A model generated the notes under the pieces. It saw nothing but the letters and a program-made list of their open reading frames with translations. It made no database searches and was not told the DNA's origin. 64,000 bases of DNA. Source: Pseudonocardia sp. 73-21. Its GTDB lineage: Bacteria; Actinomycetota; Actinomycetes; Mycobacteriales; Pseudonocardiaceae. Shown piece by piece: positions 34,203 through 43,306 of the stretch (position 1 is the stretch's first letter; the number at the start of each line of letters is the position of its first letter). The DNA lies in NCBI RefSeq assembly GCF_001899645.1, contig NZ_MKVV01000044.1:192544-256543 (forward strand), written 5' to 3'. Both the position numbers and the translations under genes were made by a program.

Positions 34203-35084
34203 CTAGGCTCGTCTCCGGAGCTGGTCGCGCAGCGTGCCGTCGGGACCGAACAGGCGCTCGCGCCACTCGGCCTCCAGGGCGGTCGTGTCGTGGCGGTCCG
34301 GGTGGAAGTCCGGCTTCCGGAACACCCCGACGCGCGGGATGATCCGCCCGACGAAACCGCCGGGTCCGAACAGCATGCGCACGCCGTCGCGGATGTCGCG
34401 CGGCCGGCGCCACACGCCCTCGGCCAGCACCAGCCAGATCCAGCTCACCAGCGCGGCCGGGATGATCGTCGCGTCCACCAGCACCTCGGCGAGCACGCGT
34501 TCGCGGCGGCTGTTGCCGATGGTCTCGTACACCTCGTAGCTGACGGACTTGTGCTCCAGCTCCTCCAGGGCGTGCCAGATCCACAGCTCGGTGAGGTCGT
34601 CGTGGATGCGGGTGCGGAAGTCCTCGTGCGAGAGCAGCTCCTCGGCCAGCAGCGCCGTGAGGTGCTCCATCTGGGCCGTGCACGCGAGCCGTTGCCGCGC
34701 GGGGAGCAGGTCGAGCAGGCGCAGGGCCAGCGCGATCGCCTTCTCGGGCACGTCGACGTCGATGTCGCGGGAGCGGAAGACGTCGTTGAGCCGGTCGTGT
34801 TCGCGGCTGTGGATCACCTCCTGGCCGGTGAACCCGGCGACCTGCGCGCGCAGTGTCGGATCGGTGACCCGGTGCTTGAACCGGTTCACCGACTGCACGA
34901 AGAAGTCCTCCCCCGGCGGGAACGCACCGGAGAGCACCACCAGGAACAGCGTGGCCGTCGCGTTGCCGGCGTAGAGCCAGCGCGGCATCTCCTCGTTGAG
35001 CCGGAAGTCCAGCTGACGTGGGGGGATGCCGACGTCAGCGCCCCGCAGTGTTTTCTTCTGCTCGCCCACCGTGATCCCCCGCAT
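34203..35084 (-). CDS. Predicted metal-dependent hydrolase (PF10118 family)
   Basis: A 293-residue protein of the PF10118 family with an all-helical, ferritin-like plan. Probable metal ligands are in GQEVIHSREHDRLND and WHALEELEHKSVSYEVYETI, with a further Glu in LAEELLSHEDF; the two E-x2-H motifs resemble diiron sites. One hydrophobic segment (IIPAALVSWIWLVLAEGVW) may associate with membrane. The reaction is unknown. The start is ATG 35084; GTG 35069 with GGGGGA upstream is the alternative. Confidence 0.8.
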   Translation of the reverse strand: MRGITVGEQKKTLRGADVGIPPRQLDFRLNEEMPRWLYAGNATATLFLVVLSGAFPPGEDFFVQSVNRFKHRVTDPTLRAQVAGFTGQEVIHSREHDRLNDVFRSRDIDVDVPEKAIALALRLLDLLPARQRLACTAQMEHLTALLAEELLSHEDFRTRIHDDLTELWIWHALEELEHKSVSYEVYETIGNSRRERVLAEVLVDATIIPAALVSWIWLVLAEGVWRRPRDIRDGVRMLFGPGGFVGRIIPRVGVFRKPDFHPDRHDTTALEAEWRERLFGPDGTLRDQLRRRA

Positions 35085-35094
35085 CGTCGCGTAC

Positions 35095-35138
35095 TGACCA
35101 GTGGTCAACACGATGACACGGTTACTGACCTCCGGTCA
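35095..35138. promoter_or_regulatory. Twin TetR-type operators TGACC-N3-GGTCA
   Basis: TGACCAGTGGTCA (35095-35107) and TGACCTCCGGTCA (35126-35138) share the arms TGACC/GGTCA with three bases between and are 31 bases apart centre to centre, close to three DNA turns. They lie just upstream of the hydrolase-TetR operon; the second touches the stop codon of the upstream phosphotransferase-like gene. Confidence 0.7.
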
Positions 35139-37676
35139 ACGACGGCGTCGACGTACCCACCACGCGAGGCCGAGCCCGGCCGCCGCGGCGGCCACCCACC
35201 GGCCGCGCTGCGACGGCGCCACCGGCTCGGCCTCCACCGCCTCGCTCTCCGGCAGCGTCACCGTCCCGGCGTCGCCGTCGACGTGGATGCGCTCGCCGTC
35301 GGCGATCCGGCGCGTGGCCACCGCCGTGCCCAGCACAGCGGGGATGCCGTACTCGCGGGCCACGATCGAGCTGTGGGAGAGCGGCCCGCCGATGTCGGTG
35401 ACCACCGCCGACGCCATCGCGAACAGCGTGGTCCACGCGGGCGTGGTGATGCTCGCGACCAGCACGTCGCCGGGCTGCATGCGGCCGAAGTCCTCCGGCC
35501 CGGTGAGCACGCGGGCGGTGGCCGTGACCTGCCCGGCGCTGGCGCCGGTACCCGTGAGGACGGACCCGGTCTGGTCCTGCAACGTCGCGGGCAGGAAGCT
35601 CTCCATCAGCCGCCAGGCCGCGCGGTCGGGGAGGATCTGCGGCGGGGTGACGCGGCGTTGCCCCCGCCAGACCATCCGGCGCTGCCCGACGTCGCCCGCC
35701 TTCCCGGCCAGGATCTCCTCGCGACGCAGCCAGAACACGTCGTCGGGCTGCTCGATCACCCCGGCCGCCACGAGGCGCGAGCCCAGCTCCCGCAGCATCC
35801 GGCGCAGCTGGGGCCAGGCCAGCCCGATGTCGCCCAGCGCGTCCTCCCGCACCGGCGCCACGCCCTGCGCCCACCGCAGCAGGCGGTTGAAGAGGTTGCG
35901 GCGCAACGGGTCCAACCGGGCGAGCACCGCGGCGGTCTCCTCCTCGCGGCGCTGCGCCGACCGGCGCTGCCGCTCGTAGGGGTCGGCGCCGCCCCCGCCC
36001 AGGTAGAACCGCAGCGTGTCGAGGACGGGCGCCGGGTCGTCGGCGGGCACGGCGTTGGCGAAATCGAGGTTGTAGATGGTGTGCCCGAAGCGGTCGAGGT
36101 GGGCGCGGAACCGCTGCTCCCACTCCGGGTCCCCCACCGGGATGGTCCCGTCGAACCCCGGCCGGTCGCGTACCCACGTGGCCAGGTCGTAGAGCGACTT
36201 CTCCGCCAGGATCGGCATGCTGTCGAACCCGAGCAGGAACGTGGCCGCGGGCGGGTCGCCGTCGCGGCGCACCAGCCGCTCGTAGAACTGCGTGAACGCC
36301 ACCTCGCTCGACGCCGCGAGCGGGATGATCGCCTGCACCGCCGTGTAGTACTCCGCCCCCGCGTCCAGCAGGTCGACGACGCCGGCGAGCAGGTCCTCGT
36401 CGCTCAGGGCGTCGAGCGGGCGGTCCTTCCAGCCCTCCACGATCCCGGCGTAGTGCGGGTGCGCGCGGTCCCGCCAGCGCAGCAGCCCGCTGTGCTCACC
36501 GCTGGTGGTGAGGACCTTCAACGCCGCCGGACTGCGCAGCGAGATCCGGATCAGCCCCGCGCGGGTGTAGCGGTAGTAGGCGTACCCGTTGACGGTCGGC
36601 AGCCCGACATCTCCCGGACGGACGGCGCCCTCGCTGATGAACTCGCTCATGAGCTTCTGCAGCGAGCGGCTGACCGCACCGTCGATCAGGTCGGCGAACA
36701 GCGGCGTCAGCGGGTCGGGCAGCTGCTCGACGATGCTGGCGCGCACGTACATCGCGGTGGGATCGGCCACCGTCCAGTCCGTCGGCGGCTCGGCCTCGGG
36801 CTCGGGCAGCGCCGTGACCGGCCGCGACTGCACGATCCAGAACGTGCCGTCGGCCCGGGCCCACTCGATGTCCTGCGGCGCCCCGAAGTGCGCCTCGATC
36901 CGGGCGCCCAGCGCGGCGAGCTCGACGGCCGCGGCGTCGTCCAGCACGGCCGCCGTCCGCCGCGAGGCCGGCACCGGGCGTTCCTCCGTGCCTGCTGCCA
37001 GCGTCACCGTCATGACGGCCTTGTCGGCGGTGGCCCGGCTGCGCACGTTTCCGGCCCGGTCCACCACGACGTCGTCGGTGGTGACCGACCCGCTCACCAC
37101 CGACTCCCCGAGTCCCCACGCCGCGGAGACCACCGACTCGTCGGGGCGACCGTTGGTGGGGTTGGCGGTGAACAGCACGCCCGCGGAGTCGGCGTCGACC
37201 ATCCGCTGCACCACCACCGCGAGGGCGACGGACGCGGGGTCGATCCCCTGCCGCGCGCGGTAGGCCACGGCACGGTCCGTCCAGAGCGACGCCCAGCAGT
37301 CCCGCACCGCGACGAGCACCGCGTCCGCCCCGACGACGTGCAGGAACGTGTCCTGCTGGCCGGCGGAGCTGGCGTCGGCGAGGTCCTCGGCGGTGGCCGA
37401 CGACCGCACGGCCACGGCGTCGGCCCCGAGGGCGGCGTGGGCCGCGAGCAGCTCGGCCTCCATCGCCGCGGGGATCGCAGCACCGGCGAACCGGTCGCGC
37501 GCGTTCTCCGGGATCTCGTTGACCGTCACGAACTCCCGGTAGGCGTCCGTCGTCAGCACGAACCCCGGTGGCACCGGGAAGCCGGCCCGCGTCAGCTCCC
37601 CGAGGTTCGCCCCCTTGCCGCCCGCGACGTCGACGTCACCCCGCCCCAGCTCCCCGAACCCCCGGATGAACCCCAT
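35136..37676 (-). CDS. PEP/pyruvate-binding phosphotransferase, rifampin phosphotransferase (RPH)-like, with membrane tail
   Basis: An 846-residue three-domain enzyme. The ATP-binding domain (1-~300) has GGKGANLGELTRAGFPVPPG, AVRSSATAEDLADASSAGQQ and a final DIEWARADGTFWIVQSRPV. A large middle domain follows. The swivelling His domain is at the C-terminus, with the phospho-accepting His768 in TDIGGPLSHSSIVAREYG. This order (ATP domain, middle domain, His domain last) is that of RPH antibiotic kinases rather than PEP synthase. Unusually, residues ~824-846 form one hydrophobic helix ending in RRRRR, so it may be membrane-anchored. The substrate is unknown. Confidence 0.82.
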   Translation of the reverse strand: MGFIRGFGELGRGDVDVAGGKGANLGELTRAGFPVPPGFVLTTDAYREFVTVNEIPENARDRFAGAAIPAAMEAELLAAHAALGADAVAVRSSATAEDLADASSAGQQDTFLHVVGADAVLVAVRDCWASLWTDRAVAYRARQGIDPASVALAVVVQRMVDADSAGVLFTANPTNGRPDESVVSAAWGLGESVVSGSVTTDDVVVDRAGNVRSRATADKAVMTVTLAAGTEERPVPASRRTAAVLDDAAAVELAALGARIEAHFGAPQDIEWARADGTFWIVQSRPVTALPEPEAEPPTDWTVADPTAMYVRASIVEQLPDPLTPLFADLIDGAVSRSLQKLMSEFISEGAVRPGDVGLPTVNGYAYYRYTRAGLIRISLRSPAALKVLTTSGEHSGLLRWRDRAHPHYAGIVEGWKDRPLDALSDEDLLAGVVDLLDAGAEYYTAVQAIIPLAASSEVAFTQFYERLVRRDGDPPAATFLLGFDSMPILAEKSLYDLATWVRDRPGFDGTIPVGDPEWEQRFRAHLDRFGHTIYNLDFANAVPADDPAPVLDTLRFYLGGGGADPYERQRRSAQRREEETAAVLARLDPLRRNLFNRLLRWAQGVAPVREDALGDIGLAWPQLRRMLRELGSRLVAAGVIEQPDDVFWLRREEILAGKAGDVGQRRMVWRGQRRVTPPQILPDRAAWRLMESFLPATLQDQTGSVLTGTGASAGQVTATARVLTGPEDFGRMQPGDVLVASITTPAWTTLFAMASAVVTDIGGPLSHSSIVAREYGIPAVLGTAVATRRIADGERIHVDGDAGTVTLPESEAVEAEPVAPSQRGRWVAAAAAGLGLAWWVRRRRR

Positions 37677-37702
37677 GCGGGCGGATTGTGCGCCTGCCGG
37701 AT

Positions 37703-38041
37703 TCAGGCGTCGAGGGCCCCCGCGACGAGACCGCGCAGATCCTCGTCGGTGATGTCCGCCGCGGCGGCGGGCGGGAGCCGGATGGTGCCCTTGTCACTGC
37801 TCAGCTCGGGGTGCCGGGCCGTGAAACCCCCGTCGTGGTCGGCGCGCCAGCCGTAGAACGACAGCCCGTGCCTCCAGACGCCGACGTGCAACCGCCGGTC
37901 CCCCACGACGTAGGTGGGCATCTTGTAGGCGATCACCATCTCGGCGCCGGGATGGGCGTCGAGGACGAGCCGGTGCACGCGGTCGAACAACGGCCGGTGC
38001 TCCGGGGAGATCGCGTCGATGTACTCCTGCACCGCGTCCAC
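37703..38041 (-). CDS. DUF1801 (YdhG-like) protein
   Basis: A 112-residue protein with the DUF1801 pattern: EYIDAISPEHRPLFDRVHRL, MVIAYKMPTYVVGDRRLHVG, GLSFYGW and a C-terminal KGTIRLPP element. The family has a frataxin-like/YdhG fold with unproven function. The start is GTG 38041. It lies 26 bases upstream of the phosphotransferase gene and may share its transcript. Confidence 0.8.
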   Translation of the reverse strand: MDAVQEYIDAISPEHRPLFDRVHRLVLDAHPGAEMVIAYKMPTYVVGDRRLHVGVWRHGLSFYGWRADHDGGFTARHPELSSDKGTIRLPPAAAADITDEDLRGLVAGALDA

Positions 38042-38098
38042 GGCCGACAGGCTATGCGGACGCCCGGCGCCGGGCCACCAGCCCTCGGTCCCGAGCCC

Positions 38099-38168
38099 TC
38101 ATGATCGTTCCGGGAGAGGCCTCGTCGTCGTCGGAGCAGCACTGGGCCCCACCTCGGAACGATCATGA
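38099..38168. repeat. Perfect 14-bp inverted repeat in divergent intergenic region
   Basis: TCATGATCGTTCCG (38099-38112) and CGGAACGATCATGA (38155-38168) are perfect complements with a 42-nt loop. They sit in the 282-base gap between divergent genes, so this is not a terminator. The rest of the gap shows only a plausible promoter stretch for the cyclase gene. Confidence 0.8.
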
Positions 38169-38323
38169 TGCGCGACCCCACCGGTCGCGGCCCGGTGGAC
38201 GCGTGAGGCGTCGGCACCCCGTCACCATTCATGGCGCTGAGCGGACGAGCTCCGCGTTCACGGGATGCGCCACCCCCGTCGACGGGCCATCGTGGCGGAC
38301 AACCCCGACCGCCAGGAGTCGCC

Positions 38324-39097
38324 ATGTCCGTCCTGACCGCCGTCCTCGACGCCGCGCGCTCCGGCGCGGTGGAGATCGTCGACCTCACCACGCCCCTGCA
38401 GTCCTCCACCCCGATCCTGGAGCTGCCGCCGCCCTTCGCCAACACCAGCCGCTTCCAGCTGGAGGAGCTCTCGCGCTACGACGACCGCGGCCCGGCCTGG
38501 TACTGGAACGACATCCACACCGGCGAGCACACCGGCACCCACCTCGACGCGCCCGTGCACTGGGTGTCGGGCAAGGACGGCCCGGACGTCTCGCAGGCCC
38601 CGCTGAGCACGCTCGTCGCGGCCGCCGTCGTGATCGACGTGACGTCCGAGGTGGAGAAGAACGCCGACTTCCTGCTGGAGGTGGAGCACGTGCAGGCCTG
38701 GGAGGCTTCGCACGGGCCCCTCCCGGAAGGCGGGTGGTTGCTCTACCGCACGGGCTGGTCCTCGCGCGGGGACGACGCCGCCGCGTTCGCCAACGCCGAC
38801 GAGAACGGCCCGCACACGCCCGGCGTCTCGCCGGAGTGCGCGAAGTGGCTGGCGCAGGAGTCGCCGATCAGCGGCTTCGGCACGGAGACGGTCGGCACGG
38901 ACGCGGGCGCGGCCCACTCCTTCGACCCGCCCTTCGCGTGCCACAACTTCCTGATGGGCGCGAACAAGTGGGGCCTGACGAGCCTGCGCAACCTCGACGC
39001 CCTGCCCCCGACGGGCACGCTGCTGGTGGTGTCGCCGCTGCCGATCGTCGGGGGCTCGGGCAGCCCCGCCCGCGTGCTGGCACTGGTGGAGAGATGA
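38324..39097 (+). CDS. Cyclase-family metal-dependent hydrolase (isatin hydrolase/kynurenine formamidase-like)
   Basis: A 257-residue protein of the PF04199 cyclase family. The metal-binding signature EHTGTHLDAPVHW spans residues 68-80 (His69, His73, Asp75, His79), followed by WVSGKDGPDVS. The C-terminal part contains GTDAGAAHSFDPPFACHNFL, the usual second metal/substrate loop. Members open cyclic amides or formamides: isatin hydrolase makes isatinate, kynurenine formamidase makes kynurenine. The DAPVHW-SGKD form, more than the kynurenine formamidase form, recalls isatin hydrolases. ATG 38324 follows CCAGGAG. A ThDP decarboxylase gene follows 61 bases later. Confidence 0.8.
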   Translation: MSVLTAVLDAARSGAVEIVDLTTPLQSSTPILELPPPFANTSRFQLEELSRYDDRGPAWYWNDIHTGEHTGTHLDAPVHWVSGKDGPDVSQAPLSTLVAAAVVIDVTSEVEKNADFLLEVEHVQAWEASHGPLPEGGWLLYRTGWSSRGDDAAAFANADENGPHTPGVSPECAKWLAQESPISGFGTETVGTDAGAAHSFDPPFACHNFLMGANKWGLTSLRNLDALPPTGTLLVVSPLPIVGGSGSPARVLALVER

Positions 39098-39158
39098 GCC
39101 GTGCGCGGATAACAGTGTTCCCGCACCGATTTCCGCGCACGACCCCGGAGGGGACGTC

Positions 39159-40781
39159 GTGAGCACGGTCGCCGAGGTCGTCGGCGCCGTGATCGCGCAG
39201 CTCGGCGTCGGACACGCGTTCGGGGTCGTGGGCAGCGGCAACTTCCACGTCACCAACGCGTTGCGCGGGCACGGCGTCCCGTTCACCGCCGCGCGTCACG
39301 AGGGCGGGGCGGCGACGATGGCCGACGCCTTCGCGCGGACCTCCGGCGATGTCGCCGTCCTGACGCTGCACCAGGGCTGCGGGCTGACCAACGCGATCAC
39401 CGGCATCACCGAGGCCGCCAAGAGCCGCACGCCGCTGCTGGTGCTGGCCGCCGACACCGGTGGGGCCGCGGTACGGTCGAACTTCCGCATCGACCAGGAC
39501 GCGCTGGTCGCGTCCGTCGGCGCCGTCGCGGAGCGGGTGCACTCGGCCGCGTCCGCGGTGGCCGACGTCGTGCGCGCCTACGGGACCTGCCGCGGGCAGC
39601 GTCGGACGGTGGTGCTCAGCCTGCCGCTCGACGTGCAGGAACAGCCCTGCGCACTCACCGAGGCGACGTTCGTCGAACGTCTTCCGGCCCGACCCCACGC
39701 CGACGCCGTGACGGCCCTGGCCGCGCTGCTCGACAGCGCCGAGCGACCCGTGTTCATCGCGGGCCGCGGCGCCCGGCACGCCGGCCCGGAGCTGGCCGCG
39801 CTCGCCGACACCTGCGGGGCGCTGGTGGCCACCTCCGCCGTCGCGAACGGGCTGTTCACCGGCCACGAGTGGAGCCTCGGCATCTCCGGCGGGTTCGCCA
39901 CCGACCTGGCGGCGGAGCTGATCACGGGCGCCGACCTCGTCGTGGCCTGGGGCGCGTCGCTGACGATGTGGACCACCCGCCACGGCGCCCTGCTCGGCGA
40001 CGGGGCCACGGTCGTGCAGGTGGACGACACGCCGTCGGCGATCGGCGCGCACCGTCCCGTGGACCTGGGGGTGCTCGGGGACGTGACGCTCACGGCAGCC
40101 GACGTCGCGGCGGTGATCAGCGCGAGGCCGGGATACCGGACGTCCGAGATCGGGAAGCGGATCGCCGCCGAGGGCCGGTGGACGCAGATCCCGGTGCCCA
40201 CCTCGTCCGAGCCGTCGCGGATCGACCCGCGCACGCTGTCCGCGGCCCTCGACGCCCTGCTGCCCGCCGAGCGCACGGTGGCGGTCGACTCCGGCAACTT
40301 CATGGGCTATCCCAGTGCCTACCTGGCCGTGCCCGACGCAGCGGGGTTCTGCTTCACGCAGAGCTTCCAGTCGATCGGGCTCGGCCTGGCCACCGCTCTC
40401 GGGGCCGCCATCGCCCGCCCGGACCGGCTCACCGTCGCGGCGTTGGGCGACGGCGGGTTCCTCATGGGGATCTCCGAGCTGGAGACGGCCGTCCGGCTCG
40501 GCCTGGGGATGCTGATCGTGGTCTACGACGACGCCGGCTACGGGGCGGAGTTCCACCACTTCGAGGGCGCCGACCACGGCACCGTCCGCTTCCCGGACGC
40601 CGACCTGGCCGCGATCGCCGCGGGGTACGGCTGCGACGCCGTCACGGTGCGGTCCGAGGGCGACCTCGACGCCCTCCGCAAGTGGCTGGACGGGCCGCGG
40701 GAGCGTCCGATGTTCGTCGACGCCAAGGTCCGCACGGACGAGGCGTCCTGGTGGCTGGTGGAGGCGTTCCGTGGGCACTGA
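39159..40781 (+). CDS. Thiamine-diphosphate-dependent decarboxylase/synthase-like enzyme
   Basis: A 540-residue enzyme with the three domains of the acetolactate synthase/benzoylformate decarboxylase family. Catalytic Glu48 is in AARHEGGAATMADAFAR. The central domain includes RPVFIAGRGARHAG. The ThDP/Mg site runs from GDGGFLMGISELETAV (~430) to DDAGYGAEFHHFEG, where the usual final Asn of the GDG-N motif is Asp. GTG 39159 follows CGGAGGGGA. Lying between a cyclic-amide hydrolase and an FAD oxidoreductase, it could decarboxylate an aryl-glyoxylate such as isatinate; this is inference. Confidence 0.8.
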   Translation: MSTVAEVVGAVIAQLGVGHAFGVVGSGNFHVTNALRGHGVPFTAARHEGGAATMADAFARTSGDVAVLTLHQGCGLTNAITGITEAAKSRTPLLVLAADTGGAAVRSNFRIDQDALVASVGAVAERVHSAASAVADVVRAYGTCRGQRRTVVLSLPLDVQEQPCALTEATFVERLPARPHADAVTALAALLDSAERPVFIAGRGARHAGPELAALADTCGALVATSAVANGLFTGHEWSLGISGGFATDLAAELITGADLVVAWGASLTMWTTRHGALLGDGATVVQVDDTPSAIGAHRPVDLGVLGDVTLTAADVAAVISARPGYRTSEIGKRIAAEGRWTQIPVPTSSEPSRIDPRTLSAALDALLPAERTVAVDSGNFMGYPSAYLAVPDAAGFCFTQSFQSIGLGLATALGAAIARPDRLTVAALGDGGFLMGISELETAVRLGLGMLIVVYDDAGYGAEFHHFEGADHGTVRFPDADLAAIAAGYGCDAVTVRSEGDLDALRKWLDGPRERPMFVDAKVRTDEASWWLVEAFRGH

Positions 40782-42369
40782 CAGCGCTGATGCGGTCGTG
40801 ATCGGGGCCGGGATCAACGGCATGGCCGCCGCGGCCCGGCTCGCGGCCGGTGGGTGGAGCGTCGCCCTGGTGGACGGCGCCGACGACATCGGCGGCTTCA
40901 TCGCCACCGGGGAGCGCACGCTGCCCGGTTACCGCCACGACACCTACTCGTCGTGGCACCCGCTGTTCGTCACCGGGCCCGTGTACGCGGAGTTCGGCGA
41001 GGCGCTGCTCCGGCACGGGCTGTCCTACGCCAACACCGACGGCCCGCTGACGGCGTCGGTGGCCGACGACGGCGCGGTCGCCCTCGCGCACCGCGACGTC
41101 GAGGAGACGGTGGCCGGGTTCGAGCACGCCGAGGATCGCGACGCCTACCGGGCGATGATCGCCGGGTTCTTCGCGCACGCGGAGCAGATCGGCGGCCTGC
41201 TCGGAACGGAGCTGCACTCGACGGCGGCGTGGAAGCCGCTGTTCGGGCTGGTCCGGGGCGGACGCCCGGTCGTGGAGGGCTACGTCCGCGACGCCGCCAC
41301 GAGCGGCCGGTCCTGGATGCGCGGCCGGTTCCGCGGCCCCGAGACCGACCACCTCTGGGCCCCCTGGCTGCTGCACGCCGGCCTCGCCCCCGACGCGGCG
41401 TCGGGTGGGCTGATGGTGCCGATCTTCGCCGCGACGATGCACGCCGCCGGGCTGCCCGTGGTGGTCGGTGGGGCCGGCAACTTCACGGCGGCCTGGCGCG
41501 GACTGCTCGACGAGCTCGGCGTCACCATCCACACCGGACGGACGGTGGAGCGGATCCTGCTGCGCGACGGGACGGCCGCGGGGGTGGCCGGGGACGGCTG
41601 GAGCCTGGCGGCGAACCGGGCCGTGATCGCGTCGGTGACCCCGACGGCGCTGTACGGGTCGCTGCTGCCGGCGGGGTCGGTCCCTTCCCCGGTCTCGGAG
41701 CAGGCCGCCGCCTACCGCCCGGGCCGCGCCGCCGCCCAGCTGCACGTGGCGCTGTCGGGCCCGGTCCCGTGGCGGGACGCCCGGCTGGCGGCGGTGCCGC
41801 TCGTCCACCTCTCGGACGGGTCCGCGTCCACCGGCATCGCGTGCGCCGAGGCCGAGGCGGGGCTGGTCCCGCGGCGCCCGACGGTGGTGGTCGGGCAGCA
41901 GCACGTGCTCGACCCGTCCCGCGTCCCGGCCGGTGCCGCGGCCCTGTGGCTGCAGCTGCAGGAGCTGCCGTTCGCGCCGGTGGGCGACGCGGCCGGGGCC
42001 CTGGACACCGCGCAGGGCTGGGACGAGAAGCTGGCGGCCGGCCTGGCCGACCGGGTTCTGGGCCGGTTGGAGGCCCAGGCCCCGGGCCTGCGCGAGCTGG
42101 TCCTGGGCGTCGACGTGATCACCCCACCGGACCTGTTGTCCCGCAACCCCAACGCCCTCGCCGGCGACCCCTACGGTGGCTCGGCCGAGCTGGACCAGAA
42201 CTTCCTCTGGCGCCCGCTGGCCGCGGCGCCGAAGCACGCCACGCCCGTCGCCCGGCTCTGGCACATCGGCGCGAGCACCCACCCGGGTCCCGGCCTGGGC
42301 GGGGCGAGCGGCCACCTCGTGGCGGGGACGCTCCTGAAGCCGACGATGCGATCCCGCCTGCGCCGCTAG
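40771..42369 (+). CDS. FAD-dependent oxidoreductase, phytoene-desaturase-like
   Basis: A 532-residue flavoprotein. The dinucleotide-binding motif AVVIGAGINGMAAAARLAAG is at residues 8-27, and a C-terminal FAD segment WHIGASTHPGPGLGGASGHL closes the fold, as in CrtI-type amine or carotenoid oxidoreductases. GTG 40771 overlaps the decarboxylase end by 11 bases, which implies coupling. It may oxidise the aldehyde-, amine- or hydroxy-type intermediate of the same pathway; no carotenoid genes are near. Confidence 0.82.
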   Translation: MGTDSADAVVIGAGINGMAAAARLAAGGWSVALVDGADDIGGFIATGERTLPGYRHDTYSSWHPLFVTGPVYAEFGEALLRHGLSYANTDGPLTASVADDGAVALAHRDVEETVAGFEHAEDRDAYRAMIAGFFAHAEQIGGLLGTELHSTAAWKPLFGLVRGGRPVVEGYVRDAATSGRSWMRGRFRGPETDHLWAPWLLHAGLAPDAASGGLMVPIFAATMHAAGLPVVVGGAGNFTAAWRGLLDELGVTIHTGRTVERILLRDGTAAGVAGDGWSLAANRAVIASVTPTALYGSLLPAGSVPSPVSEQAAAYRPGRAAAQLHVALSGPVPWRDARLAAVPLVHLSDGSASTGIACAEAEAGLVPRRPTVVVGQQHVLDPSRVPAGAAALWLQLQELPFAPVGDAAGALDTAQGWDEKLAAGLADRVLGRLEAQAPGLRELVLGVDVITPPDLLSRNPNALAGDPYGGSAELDQNFLWRPLAAAPKHATPVARLWHIGASTHPGPGLGGASGHLVAGTLLKPTMRSRLRR

Positions 42370-42415
42370 ACGCGCGGGAAGGGGTGGGCGTGCCCCCGTC
42401 GGTTATCGTGCTCTC

Positions 42416-43255
42416 GTGACCATCGCTGAGGATGCGGTAGGCGTCTCCGCCCCGCTGCAGCCCCGGGCGCTGATCGTGTCGCTCTACGGGTTGTACGCGC
42501 GCCAGCAGTCGGGGTGGCTGTCCGTCGCCTCCGTCGTGCGGCTGATGGCCCCGTTCGGCGTCGACGGCCAGGCCGTGCGGTCGTCGGTGTCGCGGCTCAA
42601 GCGCCGCGGGCTGCTGATCCCGGAGAAGTCCGGCACCACCGCCGGCTACCGCCTCTCCGACGCCGGCCGCGACATCCTCGCCGAGGGCGACACGCGGATC
42701 TTCGCCCGCCGCCGTGGCACGCTGGACGAGGGCTGGCTGCTCGTCACGTTCTCGGTGCCCGAGTCGGAGCGGGAGAAGCGCCACCTGCTGCGCACGCTGC
42801 TGACCCGGCTGGGCCTGGGGACGGTGGGGGCGGGGCTGTGGATCGCTCCGGCGCACCTCGAACCGGAGGTCACCACCGCGCTGGAACGGGCGGGGCTGCG
42901 CGGGTTCACCGACCTGTTCCGCAGCCACCACGTCACGTCGCGGCCGGCGCGGGAGACCGTGCGCACGTGGTGGGACCTCGACGCCCTCGACGCCGTGTAC
43001 GCGGAGTTCCTCGACCGGTTCGAGCCGGTCCGGGCCCGCTGGACGGCCGACCCGGGCCCGGACTCCCGCGCGTTCACCGACTTCGTGGAGGTCGTGACGG
43101 CCTGGCGCCGCCTGCCCTACCTCGACCCGGGCCTGCCGCTGGAGGTGCTGCCCGTCGGCTGGATCGGGGTGGCGGCGGAGGAGCTGTTCGCCGCCCTGCG
43201 CGAGCGCCTGGCCACCCCGGCCGCCACCCATGCCCGCGCGGTGCTCGCGGGATAG
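42416..43255 (+). CDS. PaaX-family transcriptional regulator
   Basis: A 279-residue regulator of the PaaX type: N-terminal winged helix (ALIVSLYGLYARQQSGWLSV, VDGQAVRSSVSRLKRRGLLI), a PaaX central domain (GWLLVTFSVPESEREKRHLL) and the C-terminal domain with RLPYLDPGLPLEVLPVGWIG. PaaX proteins repress aromatic degradation genes until an aryl-CoA binds; the E. coli ligand is phenylacetyl-CoA. It sits centrally between the isatin-like and aryl-CoA gene blocks, so an aryl-CoA of this pathway is the likely inducer. The start is GTG 42416. Confidence 0.9.
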   Translation: MTIAEDAVGVSAPLQPRALIVSLYGLYARQQSGWLSVASVVRLMAPFGVDGQAVRSSVSRLKRRGLLIPEKSGTTAGYRLSDAGRDILAEGDTRIFARRRGTLDEGWLLVTFSVPESEREKRHLLRTLLTRLGLGTVGAGLWIAPAHLEPEVTTALERAGLRGFTDLFRSHHVTSRPARETVRTWWDLDALDAVYAEFLDRFEPVRARWTADPGPDSRAFTDFVEVVTAWRRLPYLDPGLPLEVLPVGWIGVAAEELFAALRERLATPAATHARAVLAG

Positions 43256-43306
43256 CGACGGCACGAGCGTGGCCACGTCCGCACGGGCGTCACGGCAGGC
43301 GTGCGC

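Noticed and set aside
38324..39097. Kynurenine formamidase of tryptophan catabolism
   Set aside because: No tryptophan dioxygenase or kynureninase is near, and the neighbouring ThDP decarboxylase fits an aryl-glyoxylate route better; kept only as an alternative.
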